A stretch of 64,000 nt of DNA, from positions 2,604,001-2,668,000 of the forward strand of contig NZ_POSP01000003.1 of the NCBI RefSeq assembly GCF_002885975.1, read 5' to 3'. A program made the translations under genes and the position numbers. Under the pieces are notes generated by a model. The model ran no database searches. It saw only the letters and a list, made by a program, of their open reading frames with translations, and had not been told where the DNA came from. Of this stretch, positions 9,101 to 17,166 are shown in pieces. This DNA comes from Paucibacter aquatile (GTDB lineage Bacteria > Pseudomonadota > Gammaproteobacteria > Burkholderiales > Burkholderiaceae_C). How positions within the stretch are numbered: position 1 is the stretch's first letter; every line of letters starts with the position of its first letter.

Positions 9101-9240
9101 CCTTGCGTTTGCGTCAACACGCCATACACCTGACCCGTGGTGTTGGACTGAGCGTGCACGACACCCGTGCCCAGGGCCATGCTTGCTGCGATCGCGATGA
9201 GGCTCAGACGCCCCATGGAGCGGAATGAAGTATTCGACAT
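6154..9240 (-). CDS. TonB-dependent receptor, Oar-like, with N-terminal carboxypeptidase-regulatory-like domain
   Basis: This 1028-aa outer-membrane protein has a Sec signal peptide (cleavage likely after VVHA, residue 30). A carboxypeptidase-regulatory-like beta-sandwich spans about residues 35-105, with QVYGVLTQTQGA at its start. A plug domain follows (ETVTVTGTRK, AYYINGF, FGSEYGRSVGGVMNVITKSGTN), then a long beta-barrel ending in Phe (VQFTAVYNKKF). The layout matches Oar-type receptors, which take up or export large substrates; the ligand is unknown. The ATG at 9240 is preceded by an AAAGAGGGA ribosome-binding site. It is transcribed divergently from a second receptor of the same architecture and ends at a clear terminator. 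Confidence 0.92.
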   Translation of the reverse strand: MSNTSFRSMGRLSLIAIAASMALGTGVVHAQSNTTGQVYGVLTQTQGASVLLENVATGAKRTITPGADGRIVAANLAPGVYKASLLQDGKVINVLSNVEVRIGQGTALDFGNRLETVTVTGTRKVIDTSTADIGTSFNAQQLAALPVARNLNAIILMAPGTTEADSRYSGGISIGGGAPSENAYYINGFPATNPLTQLGSAELPFGAIADAQVLIGGFGSEYGRSVGGVMNVITKSGTNQWEAGAQYSITPNSFRNKPVDLYFGNTGKNPATDGTLRLRRAENNRTEYNYGGYVGGPLIKDKLFLFAAVEKRELRAESVNQTRNASAGNLNLTGFAEDKATTLRALAKLDFNITDQHRVDVTLIRDKPEITRDYYSYSYATGEVGANKNFSANYTNVDNQTAQGADMGILRYSGELTDNLTVTSLYGKSKTKHLNIFTGGGTEVKGVQFSPSAAGATPPGLTIPIKNPIGGQNVLSPNSKDSVESFRFDLEYRLGKHTIKAGIDNNKLTSNNAGVQLVGGSTIQYFKTTAANAADPNYQPLGGTSDKVWLANPAYGPYAAQGYFGREQIFTTTTDAYSNQSAQYIEDKYQPTKNLALSFGLRRESYENLNGDKQVFLEMKNQYNPRFSAVWDPVGDASTKVYGSAGRYSIQIPTHIAVRGASRSTFTRELFIYTGVDANGMPTGRVNIAKPYSANNEYGQSKDNKVVAAIDMKPSYQDELTLGIEKALFQDYKGSVKFTYRKLKSTIDDTCDAVPFEKWAKDNKVDTSEWDGFGCASFNPGETNKFLVDFKNAGPNARKQYTEVTLTAADFNLPKTNRTYTALDFSLEHPLRNGWYGKVTYTWSKNKGNTEGQTLSDVAQTDVAATQVWDHWELMEYANGYLPGDRRHMIRANGFVEVNPQWSVGGNLSVMSGRPINCLGLYGAAQNDPVGYGSSYHYCNGVPSPRGTAGRLPWTQRLDLRLTHKPELLKGLELSVDVFNVTNQQVTQNVIETYNGADKSAISPDYMRTISTSAPRRVQFTAVYNKKF

Positions 9241-9815
9241 GTGTATCCCTCTTTCTATCGATTGCTCGAAACGGTTGAAACACTCGACTTTTGGCCCAGT
9301 GTTGAAAGTCACGCTCTACAGGGCGCTGGGGCGAATTCTGGGTAGAGCATTTCATTTCAAGAATGCGGAACTACCCCCGAAGCGAAGCAGCAACATTCAG
9401 GGGTAAACGCGTACTTGTGCGATGGGTGCGTTTTTGGCTGCGAACGGCCAAGTGTCCGGACCGAGTTGGCTTAGATGTCCGACTCAACAGCAACCAGAGC
9501 TGCCAAAGGTCGGGACATGAGGCAGCATCCAGCCACCGAATGAGGGGGTTTTCGCCACACAAGTCGTCCAAAGAACGAAGAAAACACCCCCGCGCTGACT
9601 GGGCATGCAGCGCCGAAACGCGCGCGACTCTTGGGTAAATCAACCAGATTGGTACTTTTTCACTTTCTACCTATCACCATCGACACATGCCATTAGGCAT
9701 AGCCCTAGATTCCGGCAATCGCACAAACCGCAAAACTCTCTACACAGTCCACGACTGGAGTGCCCCGAGCACCCGTCCATGACTGCGTCGTAATTTCAGA
9801 AAGCAAGGGTCGTCC
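9241..9815. other. Divergent intergenic region between two TonB receptor genes
   Basis: These 575 bp hold no convincing gene; the short open frames have no ribosome-binding sites or recognisable products. The stretch should carry the promoters and any operators for both receptors. It is visibly richer in A+T than the surrounding genes, especially at 9640-9760. Confidence 0.6.
9649..9677 (+). promoter_or_regulatory. Possible sigma-70 promoter for the plus-strand TonB receptor
   Basis: TTGGTA (9649-9654) and TATCAC (9672-9677) are separated by 17 bp, each matching four of six consensus bases. The leader to the ATG at 9816 would be about 130 nt. This is a weak prediction. Confidence 0.25.
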
Positions 9816-12815
9816 ATGGGAAAACACAATCGCACAAGCGCACTGCGCTTGACCACTCGTTCCGCAATCGCCGCAGCAACTACCTTGCTGATGGCTTCTG
9901 TGGCAATGGCACAGAGCTCAGAAGGCTCCATCTACGGTACAGCCAAGGCCGAATCGCCGGTGGTCGTCAAGAATCTGGACACCAACCAGTCGCGGACCGT
10001 CAAGGCCGACAACAAGGGCGCATTCAACTTTTCCAAGCTGGCTCCAGGTCGCTATGTCGTCACAGCCAATGGCGTGACGCGTGAAGTGGTGGTGCAAATC
10101 GGTTCGGGCACACAAGTGAGCCTGGCCGACTCGACCCAGTTGGAGACCGTGACGATTCAGGGACGTGCGTCCCGCACCAAGATTGACCTCAACACTTCCG
10201 AGGTCAATTCCGTGTTCAGTGCACAACAGATTGCAGCTTTGCCGGTGTCGCGCAATGTCAATGCCGTGGCCTACCTGGCTCCCGGCGTCGTGCAGGGTGA
10301 CGATGGCCTCGGCGACGGCAAGCTGCCGTCCTTTGCGGGCGCCTCCGTGGGTGAGAACGGTTACTACATCAATGGTTTTGATGTCACCAACATCCGCAAC
10401 TTCCTGTCCTATGCCAATCTGCCCTTCGAGGCAATTGCCGAGCAGCAGGTGAAGTCCGGCGGCTATGGTGCAGAGTACGGTCGCTCTCTGGGCGGCGTGG
10501 TGTCGCTCGTCACCAAGCGTGGCAGCAATGAGTGGAAGTCGGGCGGCGCGGTGTACTTCTCCCCGTCCCAACTTCGCTCCAAGGGACAGAACGTCTTGAA
10601 CAAGGAGCCCGCTGGGCCCAACCTACCCCCCGAGGGCTACACCTTGTTCCAGCGTGACGACACGCGTGACTTGCTCAGTTACAACGTCTTCACAGGCGGC
10701 CCCATCATCAAGGACAAGCTGTTTGTCTTTGCATTGGTTGAGGGCCGTGAGGACGTCACCACCAATTTTGAAGCTACACGCGGCACGCGCACGGTGTCGA
10801 ACAAACCCAACGGCATGATCAAAGTGGACTTCGCACCGAGCGAGATGTTCAACTTTGAACTGACTGCCATCAGCAACAAAGAACGATTCGAGCTCCTCGA
10901 CTATCAGAGCGCTCGCCCATACTCCACGAGCTTGGACGGCACCGCGCAGGCCAGCGAGCAGACACAGGGCGGCAAGGTCGTGATCGGTAAGGCCACAGCC
11001 TACCTGACCGACAACCTGACGGTGTCCGCATTGGTGGGCACCACGGAGAACCAGCGCCTGAGCACCACTGGCGCGCGTGCCGGCAATGCCGAGTCACTGA
11101 AGTGCCCGCCGGTCGCTGACATCAACACCGCGTTTACCGAAATTGGTTGCTGGGGCCCGCCGTACAACTTTGTCGGCGTTCGTGATCCACTGGCTCGCCC
11201 GGTGGACACCGACAAGCGCAAGGCTGGCCGCCTGGACCTGGAGTACACCCTCGGCAACCACACCATTCGTGCCGGTCTGGACAATCAAAAGTTCACGTCC
11301 TACGAAGCCGGTACCGCTTGGCAAGGCGACGGCTACTACTACCGCTACTTCCTTGTGCCGGCCAGCGGTCGCGTCAACGGTGTTGATGGCTTCACGCCTG
11401 GAACACAGTACGTTCGCCGCCAACAGAACAGCTCCACCTCGGGCGAGTTCGAAGTGGTGAACAACGCGGTCTATCTGGAAGACAGCTGGAAGATCAACAA
11501 ACAATTGTTGGTGTATGGCGGTCTGCGCAGCGAGTCGTTCAACAACAAGAACGCGGACGGAAGCTCATTCGTCAAGGCTGACAACTTGTTGGCTCCGCGG
11601 TTTGGCGTGTCCTGGGATCTGGCCGGTGACGGCTCGACCAAGGTGTTCACCAATGTGGGTCGCTACTACATCCCAGTGGCAGCCAACACCAATATTCGCG
11701 CCACCCGTTCGGAGTCCTTCATTCGGGAGTTCTTCACTTTCGCCAGCCGCGATCCGAAAACGCAAGCGCCAATCGGCCTGGGTGCATCCATTGGTTCACC
11801 GCAGATCATCCAGAGCGGCAATCTGCCGGACCCTGGCACGATTGCAGATACCAAGCTCAAGCCCATGAATCAGGATGAAATCATGGTGGGCATTCAGAAG
11901 TCCTTGAACAAGGAATGGACCGTGGGCGCGAAGTACACCCACCGCAAGATCAACGACGGCATGGATGACTTCTGCGGTCACTACGCCATGGAGAACTACG
12001 CCGCCGACAAGGGCTACAAAGACGCATTTGGAACTGTGGGCCTTGCGCCGTGCATCGTGGTTAATCCAGGTCGCGACGTGACCTTGAAGATGGACCTCAA
12101 TGGCGATGGCAAGTTGATCGAAGCCACCATCCCCGCCAGCTACTTTGGTCTGGCCAAGTATGAACGGATCTATGACGGCCTAGAGTTGACCTTGGACCGA
12201 CCCTTCGACGGCAAGTGGGGCATCAATGCCTCATACACACTGTCCAAGAGCCGGGGGTCTGCAGAAGGCTATGTCCAGTCCAACCTCAACCAAGAAGACG
12301 CGGGCATCACCCAAGACTTTGACTTTGGCTCATTCACCCACGGTGCTTTTGGCCCCTTGCCCAATGACCGTCGCCACGTGGTCAAGGTCTACGGCAACTA
12401 CGCCCTGAGCGACACGCTTCGAGTTGGCATGAATGCGGTCGTGGCTTCGGGCCGACCCAAGAGCTGCATCGGCTTCGTGCCCGACACCGTGGCTGACTAT
12501 GCTGAATCGAAAAACTACACCTCGGCATCGAGCTACTACTGCGGCGGCAAACTGAGCAATCGCGGAAGTGCCGGCCGCACGCCGTGGACGTCAACCTTCG
12601 ATCTTCAGCTGGCCTACACGCCCAAGTTGGAAGGGAAGACCAAGCTGACCCTGCAAGCCGATGTCTTCAACATCTTCAACTCGCAAGGCGTGACTGAAAC
12701 CAACGAGGTGGGTGACTACGCTCGCAATGACACCCGGGCCAGCCTGAACTACGGCAACGCCAGTGCATTCCAGTCGCCGCGTTCGGTGCGCCTGAGCGCC
12801 CGCATCGACTTCTAA
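9816..12815 (+). CDS. TonB-dependent receptor, Oar-like, with N-terminal carboxypeptidase-regulatory-like domain
   Basis: This 999-aa outer-membrane protein has a signal peptide ending near VAMA (residue 32), then a short regulatory-like beta domain (SIYGTAKAESPVVVKN, residues about 36-100). The plug has ETVTIQGRASR, GYYINGFDVTNI and GYGAEYGRSLGGVVSLVTK, and the barrel ends SVRLSARIDF with terminal Phe. It has the same architecture as the divergent receptor but clearly differs in sequence, so the pair probably handles different ligands. The ATG at 9816 has an AAGGG element about 8 bases upstream. No TonB, ExbB/D or enzyme genes are adjacent. Confidence 0.92.
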   Translation: MGKHNRTSALRLTTRSAIAAATTLLMASVAMAQSSEGSIYGTAKAESPVVVKNLDTNQSRTVKADNKGAFNFSKLAPGRYVVTANGVTREVVVQIGSGTQVSLADSTQLETVTIQGRASRTKIDLNTSEVNSVFSAQQIAALPVSRNVNAVAYLAPGVVQGDDGLGDGKLPSFAGASVGENGYYINGFDVTNIRNFLSYANLPFEAIAEQQVKSGGYGAEYGRSLGGVVSLVTKRGSNEWKSGGAVYFSPSQLRSKGQNVLNKEPAGPNLPPEGYTLFQRDDTRDLLSYNVFTGGPIIKDKLFVFALVEGREDVTTNFEATRGTRTVSNKPNGMIKVDFAPSEMFNFELTAISNKERFELLDYQSARPYSTSLDGTAQASEQTQGGKVVIGKATAYLTDNLTVSALVGTTENQRLSTTGARAGNAESLKCPPVADINTAFTEIGCWGPPYNFVGVRDPLARPVDTDKRKAGRLDLEYTLGNHTIRAGLDNQKFTSYEAGTAWQGDGYYYRYFLVPASGRVNGVDGFTPGTQYVRRQQNSSTSGEFEVVNNAVYLEDSWKINKQLLVYGGLRSESFNNKNADGSSFVKADNLLAPRFGVSWDLAGDGSTKVFTNVGRYYIPVAANTNIRATRSESFIREFFTFASRDPKTQAPIGLGASIGSPQIIQSGNLPDPGTIADTKLKPMNQDEIMVGIQKSLNKEWTVGAKYTHRKINDGMDDFCGHYAMENYAADKGYKDAFGTVGLAPCIVVNPGRDVTLKMDLNGDGKLIEATIPASYFGLAKYERIYDGLELTLDRPFDGKWGINASYTLSKSRGSAEGYVQSNLNQEDAGITQDFDFGSFTHGAFGPLPNDRRHVVKVYGNYALSDTLRVGMNAVVASGRPKSCIGFVPDTVADYAESKNYTSASSYYCGGKLSNRGSAGRTPWTSTFDLQLAYTPKLEGKTKLTLQADVFNIFNSQGVTETNEVGDYARNDTRASLNYGNASAFQSPRSVRLSARIDF

Positions 12816-12866
12816 TCCATGCCGGGCCGGTCTACCCGGCCCATTGGATTCGAAAGCAGTCGAACA

Positions 12867-12898
12867 AGCCCGCAAGTGAAAGCTTGCGGGCTATTTTT
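12867..12898 (+). terminator. Intrinsic terminator after the plus-strand TonB receptor
   Basis: AGCCCGCAAG and CTTGCGGGCT form a perfect 10-bp stem with a 6-nt loop, followed by ATTTTTGC. A second GC-rich inverted repeat without a T-tract (GGGCCGG/CCGGCCC) lies just upstream at 12824-12842. Confidence 0.88.
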
Positions 12899-12899
12899 G

Positions 12900-13185
12900 C
12901 GCCCGCCTCAGGCGAAATCAGCCCAGCGGCCCAAGCAGCAGTCAGGCGTCATTCCTGCCGCCGACCTCGCCCTGCCCATCAAGACGCCAGCCTTGCCGTC
13001 CAACAAAGCCATCGAGGCCTGACCTGGGCCATCAGCAGGTGTTGCTTCCGCAGAACAAGCGGGCCAATACCAGGCCACTTTGTCGGCGCTGATGTGGGCA
13101 CATGTACGCCGGACTCTCGACGGCCAAGCCAGCTCAAGGCACACATCCGCGACGCTGTGACATTGCGCCCCCACACCAGGTGAGC
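12900..13185. other. Intergenic stretch with no supported feature
   Basis: Between the terminators of the TonB receptor and the malate synthase gene there are about 290 bp in which I find no gene, repeat or recognisable RNA. The short open frames present have no ribosome-binding site and low-complexity translations. Confidence 0.5.
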
Positions 13186-13210
13186 AACAAAAAACGGGCC
13201 CACAGGCCCG
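13186..13210 (-). terminator. Intrinsic terminator downstream of malate synthase G
   Basis: On the minus strand CGGGCC, loop TGTG and GGCCCG are followed by TTTTTTGTTG, 40 bp after the glcB stop codon. Confidence 0.85.
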
Positions 13211-13249
13211 CTCTATTCGTTCACGGCCTCAGGAGGGGCCGGCGGTCCG

Positions 13250-15463
13250 TCAGACTGAACCCGCCTTGACCTTCAAACGCCAGGCATGGAGCAGGGGCTC
13301 GGTATAGCCGCTCGGCTGCTCCTGACCCTTGAACACCAGGTCAAGCGCAGCGCGGTAGGCCGCCGAGGTTTCGAAATGGCCGGCCATGGGCTGGTAGGCC
13401 GCATCGCCCGCGTTCTGGCCGTCCACCACCGCGGCCATGCGCTGGAAGGTCTCGTGCACCTGGGCGGCATGGGTCACGCCGTGGTGCAGCCAGTTGGCGA
13501 TGTGCTGGCTGGAGATGCGCAGGGTGGCGCGGTCTTCCATCAGGCCGATGTTGTGGATATCCGGCACCTTGGAGCAACCCACACCCTGGTCCACCCAGCG
13601 CACCACATAACCCAGGATGCCCTGGGCGTTGTTGTCCAGCTCCAGCTGAATCTCGGCCGCGCTCCAGCTCGCCTGCTCGACCACCGGGATCTGCAGCAGG
13701 CGGTCCAGGATGGCGTCACGCTCGGCGTCGGCGTCGATCTGCTCCAACTCCTGCTGCACCGCCTGCACATGAACCTGGAGGTAATGCAGGGCATGCAAGG
13801 TGGCGGCGGTCGGCGACGGCACCCAAGCGGTGTTGGCGCCGGCCTTGGGGTGGGCGATTTTTTGCTCCAGCATGGCGGCCATCAGGTCGGGCATGGCCCA
13901 CATGCCCTTGCCGATCTGGGCCCGGCCGCGCAGGCCGCAACCCAGGCCGGTCAGCACATTGCTGCGCTCGTAGGCCTGGATCCAGGCGCTGGTCTTCATG
14001 TCACCCTTGCGGAACATGGGTCCGGCCAGCATGGCGGTGTGCATCTCGTCGCCGGTGCGGTCGAGGAAGCCGGTGTTGATGAAGGCCACACGGCTGGCCG
14101 CTGCGGCGATGCAGGCCTTGAGGTTGACGCTGGTGCGGCGCTCTTCGTCCATGATGCCCAGCTTCACCGTGCTGTCCGGCAGGCCCAGCATCTGCTCGAC
14201 GCGGGCGAAGAGCTCGGCCGCAAAAGCCACCTCGGCCGGGCCGTGCATCTTGGGTTTGACGATGTAGATGGAGCCAGCGCGCGAGTTGCGGATGGCGCGG
14301 CCCGCCTCGCCCTTCAAATCGTGCAGAGCGATCGTGGTCGTGACGACGGCATCCATGATGCCTTCAGGAATCTCGCGGGTTTGACCCTGAGCGTCGGTGT
14401 AGAGAATCGCCGGGTTGCTCATCAGGTGGCCAACATTGCGCACAAACATCAGCGAGCGGCCGTGCAGGCTCAGCGCGCCGCCTTCGGGCGCGGTGTAGAC
14501 ACGGTCGGGGTTGAGACGGCGGGTGAGGGTCCTGCCGCCCTTGCTCAGCGTTTCGGTCAGCGTGCCTTGCAAGATGCCCAGCCAGTTGCCGTAGGCCAGC
14601 ACCTTGTCCTCGGCGTCGACCACGGCCACCGAGTCCTCCAGGTCGAGGATGGTGGACAACGCCGCCTCCAGCACCACATCGCTGATGCCGGCCGCATCGC
14701 TGGCTCCGATGGCCGTGCTGCGATCGATCTGCACATCCAGATGCAGGCCGTTGTGACGCAGCAGCACCGAACTGGGCGCCACGGCCTCACCTTGATAACC
14801 CACGAACTGCGCGGGGTCGACCAAGCCGGTGCTGGCACCACCGATCAAGCCGACCACCAGACGGCCAGCTTCCACGCGGTAGCTGTTCGCCTGCGTGTGC
14901 GAAGCCCCGGCCAGGGGTGCGGCCTGGTCCAGCACACGGCGCGCATAGGCAATCACCTGGGCACCGCGCACCGGGTTGTAAGCCCCCGCGCGCTCGGCAC
15001 CGCCGGTTTCAGGAATAGCATCGGTGCCATAGAGCGCGTCATACAAAGAGCCCCAACGCGCATTGGCGGCATTGAGGGCATAACGCGCATTCAGGATCGG
15101 CACCACCAGCTGCGGCCCGGCCTGCAGCGCCAGCTCGGCGTCCACATTTGCGGTGCTCACCTGCACCGCGCCGGGCGGCGACACCAGGTAGCCGATCTCT
15201 TCCAAAAATGCCCGGTAGGCCGCCATGTCGCGGATCGGCCCCGGATGCTTGCGGTGCCAATCGTCCAACGCCGCCTGCAAGCGGTCCCGCTCGGCCAGCA
15301 AGACCAGGTTCTTGGGGGCGAGGTCCCGGACGATGGCGTCGAAACCCGTCCAGAAGCGCTCGCTGCTGAGACCCGTGCCGGGCAAGACCCGGTCTTCGAT
15401 GAATCGAAACAACTCGGTCGCAACCTGAAGGCCATGCATGGCAGTGCGGGCGGTAGCAGTCAT
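13250..15463 (-). CDS. glcB: Malate synthase G
   Basis: This 737-aa cytoplasmic enzyme condenses glyoxylate with acetyl-CoA to malate in the glyoxylate/glycolate pathway. The length and motifs are those of the monomeric G isoform: DLEDSVAVVDAEDK, GTLTETLSKGGRTLTRRLN, IMDEERRTSVNLKACI, NTGFLDRTGDEMHTAM and GLRGRAQIGKGMWAMPD. The ATG at 15463 is preceded by AAGGG at a suitable distance; a TTG two codons earlier is less likely. It is divergent from a LysR gene, a common arrangement for a regulated catabolic enzyme. No isocitrate lyase or glycolate oxidase gene is present in the window. Confidence 0.95.
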   Translation of the reverse strand: MTATARTAMHGLQVATELFRFIEDRVLPGTGLSSERFWTGFDAIVRDLAPKNLVLLAERDRLQAALDDWHRKHPGPIRDMAAYRAFLEEIGYLVSPPGAVQVSTANVDAELALQAGPQLVVPILNARYALNAANARWGSLYDALYGTDAIPETGGAERAGAYNPVRGAQVIAYARRVLDQAAPLAGASHTQANSYRVEAGRLVVGLIGGASTGLVDPAQFVGYQGEAVAPSSVLLRHNGLHLDVQIDRSTAIGASDAAGISDVVLEAALSTILDLEDSVAVVDAEDKVLAYGNWLGILQGTLTETLSKGGRTLTRRLNPDRVYTAPEGGALSLHGRSLMFVRNVGHLMSNPAILYTDAQGQTREIPEGIMDAVVTTTIALHDLKGEAGRAIRNSRAGSIYIVKPKMHGPAEVAFAAELFARVEQMLGLPDSTVKLGIMDEERRTSVNLKACIAAAASRVAFINTGFLDRTGDEMHTAMLAGPMFRKGDMKTSAWIQAYERSNVLTGLGCGLRGRAQIGKGMWAMPDLMAAMLEQKIAHPKAGANTAWVPSPTAATLHALHYLQVHVQAVQQELEQIDADAERDAILDRLLQIPVVEQASWSAAEIQLELDNNAQGILGYVVRWVDQGVGCSKVPDIHNIGLMEDRATLRISSQHIANWLHHGVTHAAQVHETFQRMAAVVDGQNAGDAAYQPMAGHFETSAAYRAALDLVFKGQEQPSGYTEPLLHAWRLKVKAGSV

Positions 15464-15653
15464 GAGCAAACCCTTGCTGGATGAGTTAATGAATAGAAGA
15501 AAGAAGAAGACATTCAGCGAAACAGCTTTGACTGCAATTTAGAGCAAATCAAAGCGACTATTCCTGCATGGAACGCACGTTAATACCTGCGAAATTTGCA
15601 CGAATAAATGCTCACTTTCTCTTTTTACACTGATCGTGCAACACAATCCGGCC
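15464..15653. promoter_or_regulatory. Divergent promoter region glcB/lysR
   Basis: These 190 bp separate the divergent malate synthase and LysR genes and are A+T-rich in the part nearest the LysR gene (15580-15635). LysR-type regulators usually bind such regions and control both genes. I could not define one clear T-N11-A operator among several candidates. Confidence 0.45.
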
Positions 15654-16565
15654 ATGGACCGCCTCAAACAGATCGAATCCTTCGTTTCCGTCGCCACCAA
15701 GGGAAGCCTGACGGCAGCGGCGCAGCTGGAGGGGGTGGCGCCGGCCGTGATGGGGCGTCGCATTGATGCGCTGGAGGCCCGGCTGGGGGTGAAGCTGCTG
15801 CTGCGCACCACGCGGCGGCTGAGCCTGACGCATGAGGGCAGCGCGTTTTTGGAGGACTGCCAGCGCCTGCTGGCCGAGTTCAACAGTGCTGAAGCCAGTG
15901 TCAGCGCGGGCGGGGTCAAGGCCAGCGGGCACTTGCGCATCACGGCGCCGGCCGGCTTTGGCCGCCGCCATGTGGCGCCGCTGCTGCCGGAGTTCCTGGC
16001 CAGTCACCCAGACGTGAGCGTGTCGCTCAACCTCAGCGACCGGGTGGTGGACATCGCGGCCGAAGGGTTTGACTGCGCCGTGCGGGTCGGCGATCTGCCC
16101 GATTCCAGCCTGATCAGCGTGCGTCTGGCCGACAACCGGCGCCTTTGCGTCGCAACCCCGGCCTATCTGAAGCGCGCCGGCGTGCCCCAACACCCCTCGG
16201 AGCTGGGCCGGCATGCCTGCCTGACCTTGAGCTCGGATGCCAGCCAGACGCGCGGCTGGGCCTTTGCCATTGACGGCGCGGTGCAGCACCTGCGGCCCAA
16301 TGGCCGCCTCGATTGCAGCGATGGCCAGGTCCTGCACGACTGGTGCCTGGCTGGCCTGGGCCTGGCCTGGCGCAGCACCTGGGAGGTCGAGGGCGACATC
16401 GCCGCCGGCCGCCTGGTCAGCGTGCTCGACGATTTCGCCGCGCCGCCCAACGGCATCTACGCCCTGTTTCCGCAGGCCAAGCACCTGCCGCTGCGGGTGC
16501 GCTTGTGGATCGATTTCCTCAAGGCGAACTACGGTCGGCCGGACTATTGGGGCCGGCAGGCCTGA
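15654..16565 (+). CDS. LysR-family transcriptional regulator
   Basis: This 303-aa protein has the winged helix-turn-helix at residues 1-60 (MDRLKQIESFVSVATKGSL, then VMGRRIDALEARLGVKLL and TTRRLSLTHEG) and a LysR substrate-binding domain (GHLRITAPAGFGRRHVAPLL, FDCAVRVGDLPDSSL, DWCLAGLGLAWRSTW). An ATG six codons inside the longest frame is used because the frame's first codon is GTG and the family starts close to the helix. Its divergent position next to glcB suggests it controls malate synthase, with a glycolate- or glyoxylate-type effector as a guess. Many close relatives are annotated only as generic LysR proteins. Confidence 0.9.
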   Translation: MDRLKQIESFVSVATKGSLTAAAQLEGVAPAVMGRRIDALEARLGVKLLLRTTRRLSLTHEGSAFLEDCQRLLAEFNSAEASVSAGGVKASGHLRITAPAGFGRRHVAPLLPEFLASHPDVSVSLNLSDRVVDIAAEGFDCAVRVGDLPDSSLISVRLADNRRLCVATPAYLKRAGVPQHPSELGRHACLTLSSDASQTRGWAFAIDGAVQHLRPNGRLDCSDGQVLHDWCLAGLGLAWRSTWEVEGDIAAGRLVSVLDDFAAPPNGIYALFPQAKHLPLRVRLWIDFLKANYGRPDYWGRQA

Positions 16566-16593
16566 GGCCCATCACCCATCACGCCACACCGGG

Positions 16594-16633
16594 CCAAAAG
16601 AAAACCCCGGGAGGCAAGGGCGCCACCCGGGGT
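16594..16633 (-). terminator. Intrinsic terminator downstream of the PsiF-repeat gene
   Basis: On the minus strand ACCCCGGG and CCCGGGGT form an 8-bp stem followed by TTTTCTTTTGG. It ends transcription from the gene at 16651-17052 and lies between two convergent genes. Confidence 0.8.
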
Positions 16634-16650
16634 TGGGCAGGCGAGTCAGC

Positions 16651-17052
16651 TTACTTGGCAGCCGCAGCGTCCGCCACACACTTCTTGGTGAAGCTGGTCT
16701 TGGCGGCACCGGCCAGCTTCTTCTCGGCCGCCTTGGCCTCACAGCTGGCTTGCGCGTCGTTGGCCGCCGGTGCGGCCGCAGCGCCTGGGCCGCCGTCGGC
16801 ATTGCACTTCTTCAGAAAGCTGTTCTTGGCCGCGCCGGCCAGCTTCTTCTCGGCGGCGGCAGCGTCACAAGCGGCATTGCCTGCAGCGGCGGCCGGGTTG
16901 TCGGCATTGCACTTCTTCAGGAAGCTGGTCTTCGCAGCACCGGCGAGCTTCTTCTCGGTCGCCTGGACATCGCAGCTGGCCGCAGCCTGGGCGAAACCAG
17001 CCACCGCGCAGAGCGTCAGGGCCAGCAGGGATTTCAGCGTCGTCGTCTTCAT
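16651..17052 (-). CDS. Secreted protein with three PsiF-type repeats
   Basis: This 133-aa protein has a Sec signal peptide (cleavage after GFAQA). The mature part is three repeats of the pattern C-x(6)-EKKLAGAAKxSFxKKC, each bounded by two Cys, joined by Ala/Pro-rich linkers. This is the PsiF repeat, found twice in E. coli PsiF, a phosphate-starvation-induced protein of unknown function. Each repeat probably forms a disulfide-stapled helical hairpin in the periplasm. The ATG at 17052 has AAGGA upstream; a TTG two codons earlier is less likely. I see no Pho box, so phosphate control is not shown here. Confidence 0.8.
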   Translation of the reverse strand: MKTTTLKSLLALTLCAVAGFAQAAASCDVQATEKKLAGAAKTSFLKKCNADNPAAAAGNAACDAAAAEKKLAGAAKNSFLKKCNADGGPGAAAAPAANDAQASCEAKAAEKKLAGAAKTSFTKKCVADAAAAK

Positions 17053-17166
17053 GTGCAAATGTCCTTCAAAGGCGTCAAAGAAAGGGAGGCAGGGTCAGAG
17101 GCAAGATCGCGTGGCATCCGCTCGAACTTGATTCCAGCACGGCAACGCGACAGCCTCAAGACGGGT

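Noticed and set aside
6430..9228. 932-codon plus-strand frame opposite the first TonB receptor
   Set aside because: It has no ribosome-binding site or family motif and mirrors the receptor codon by codon. The receptor on the other strand has a signal peptide, plug and barrel.
9363..9643. About 90-codon frames on both strands between the TonB receptors
   Set aside because: They overlap each other, have no ribosome-binding sites and fall in a region that must hold promoters.
12908..13174. 88-codon minus-strand frame in the gap before malate synthase
   Set aside because: No ribosome-binding site and no recognisable features; it lies between two terminators that point toward each other.
13286..15484. 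732-codon plus-strand frame opposite malate synthase
   Set aside because: Antisense shadow of a clear glcB gene; the translation is rich in Gly/His/Gln and lacks any domain.
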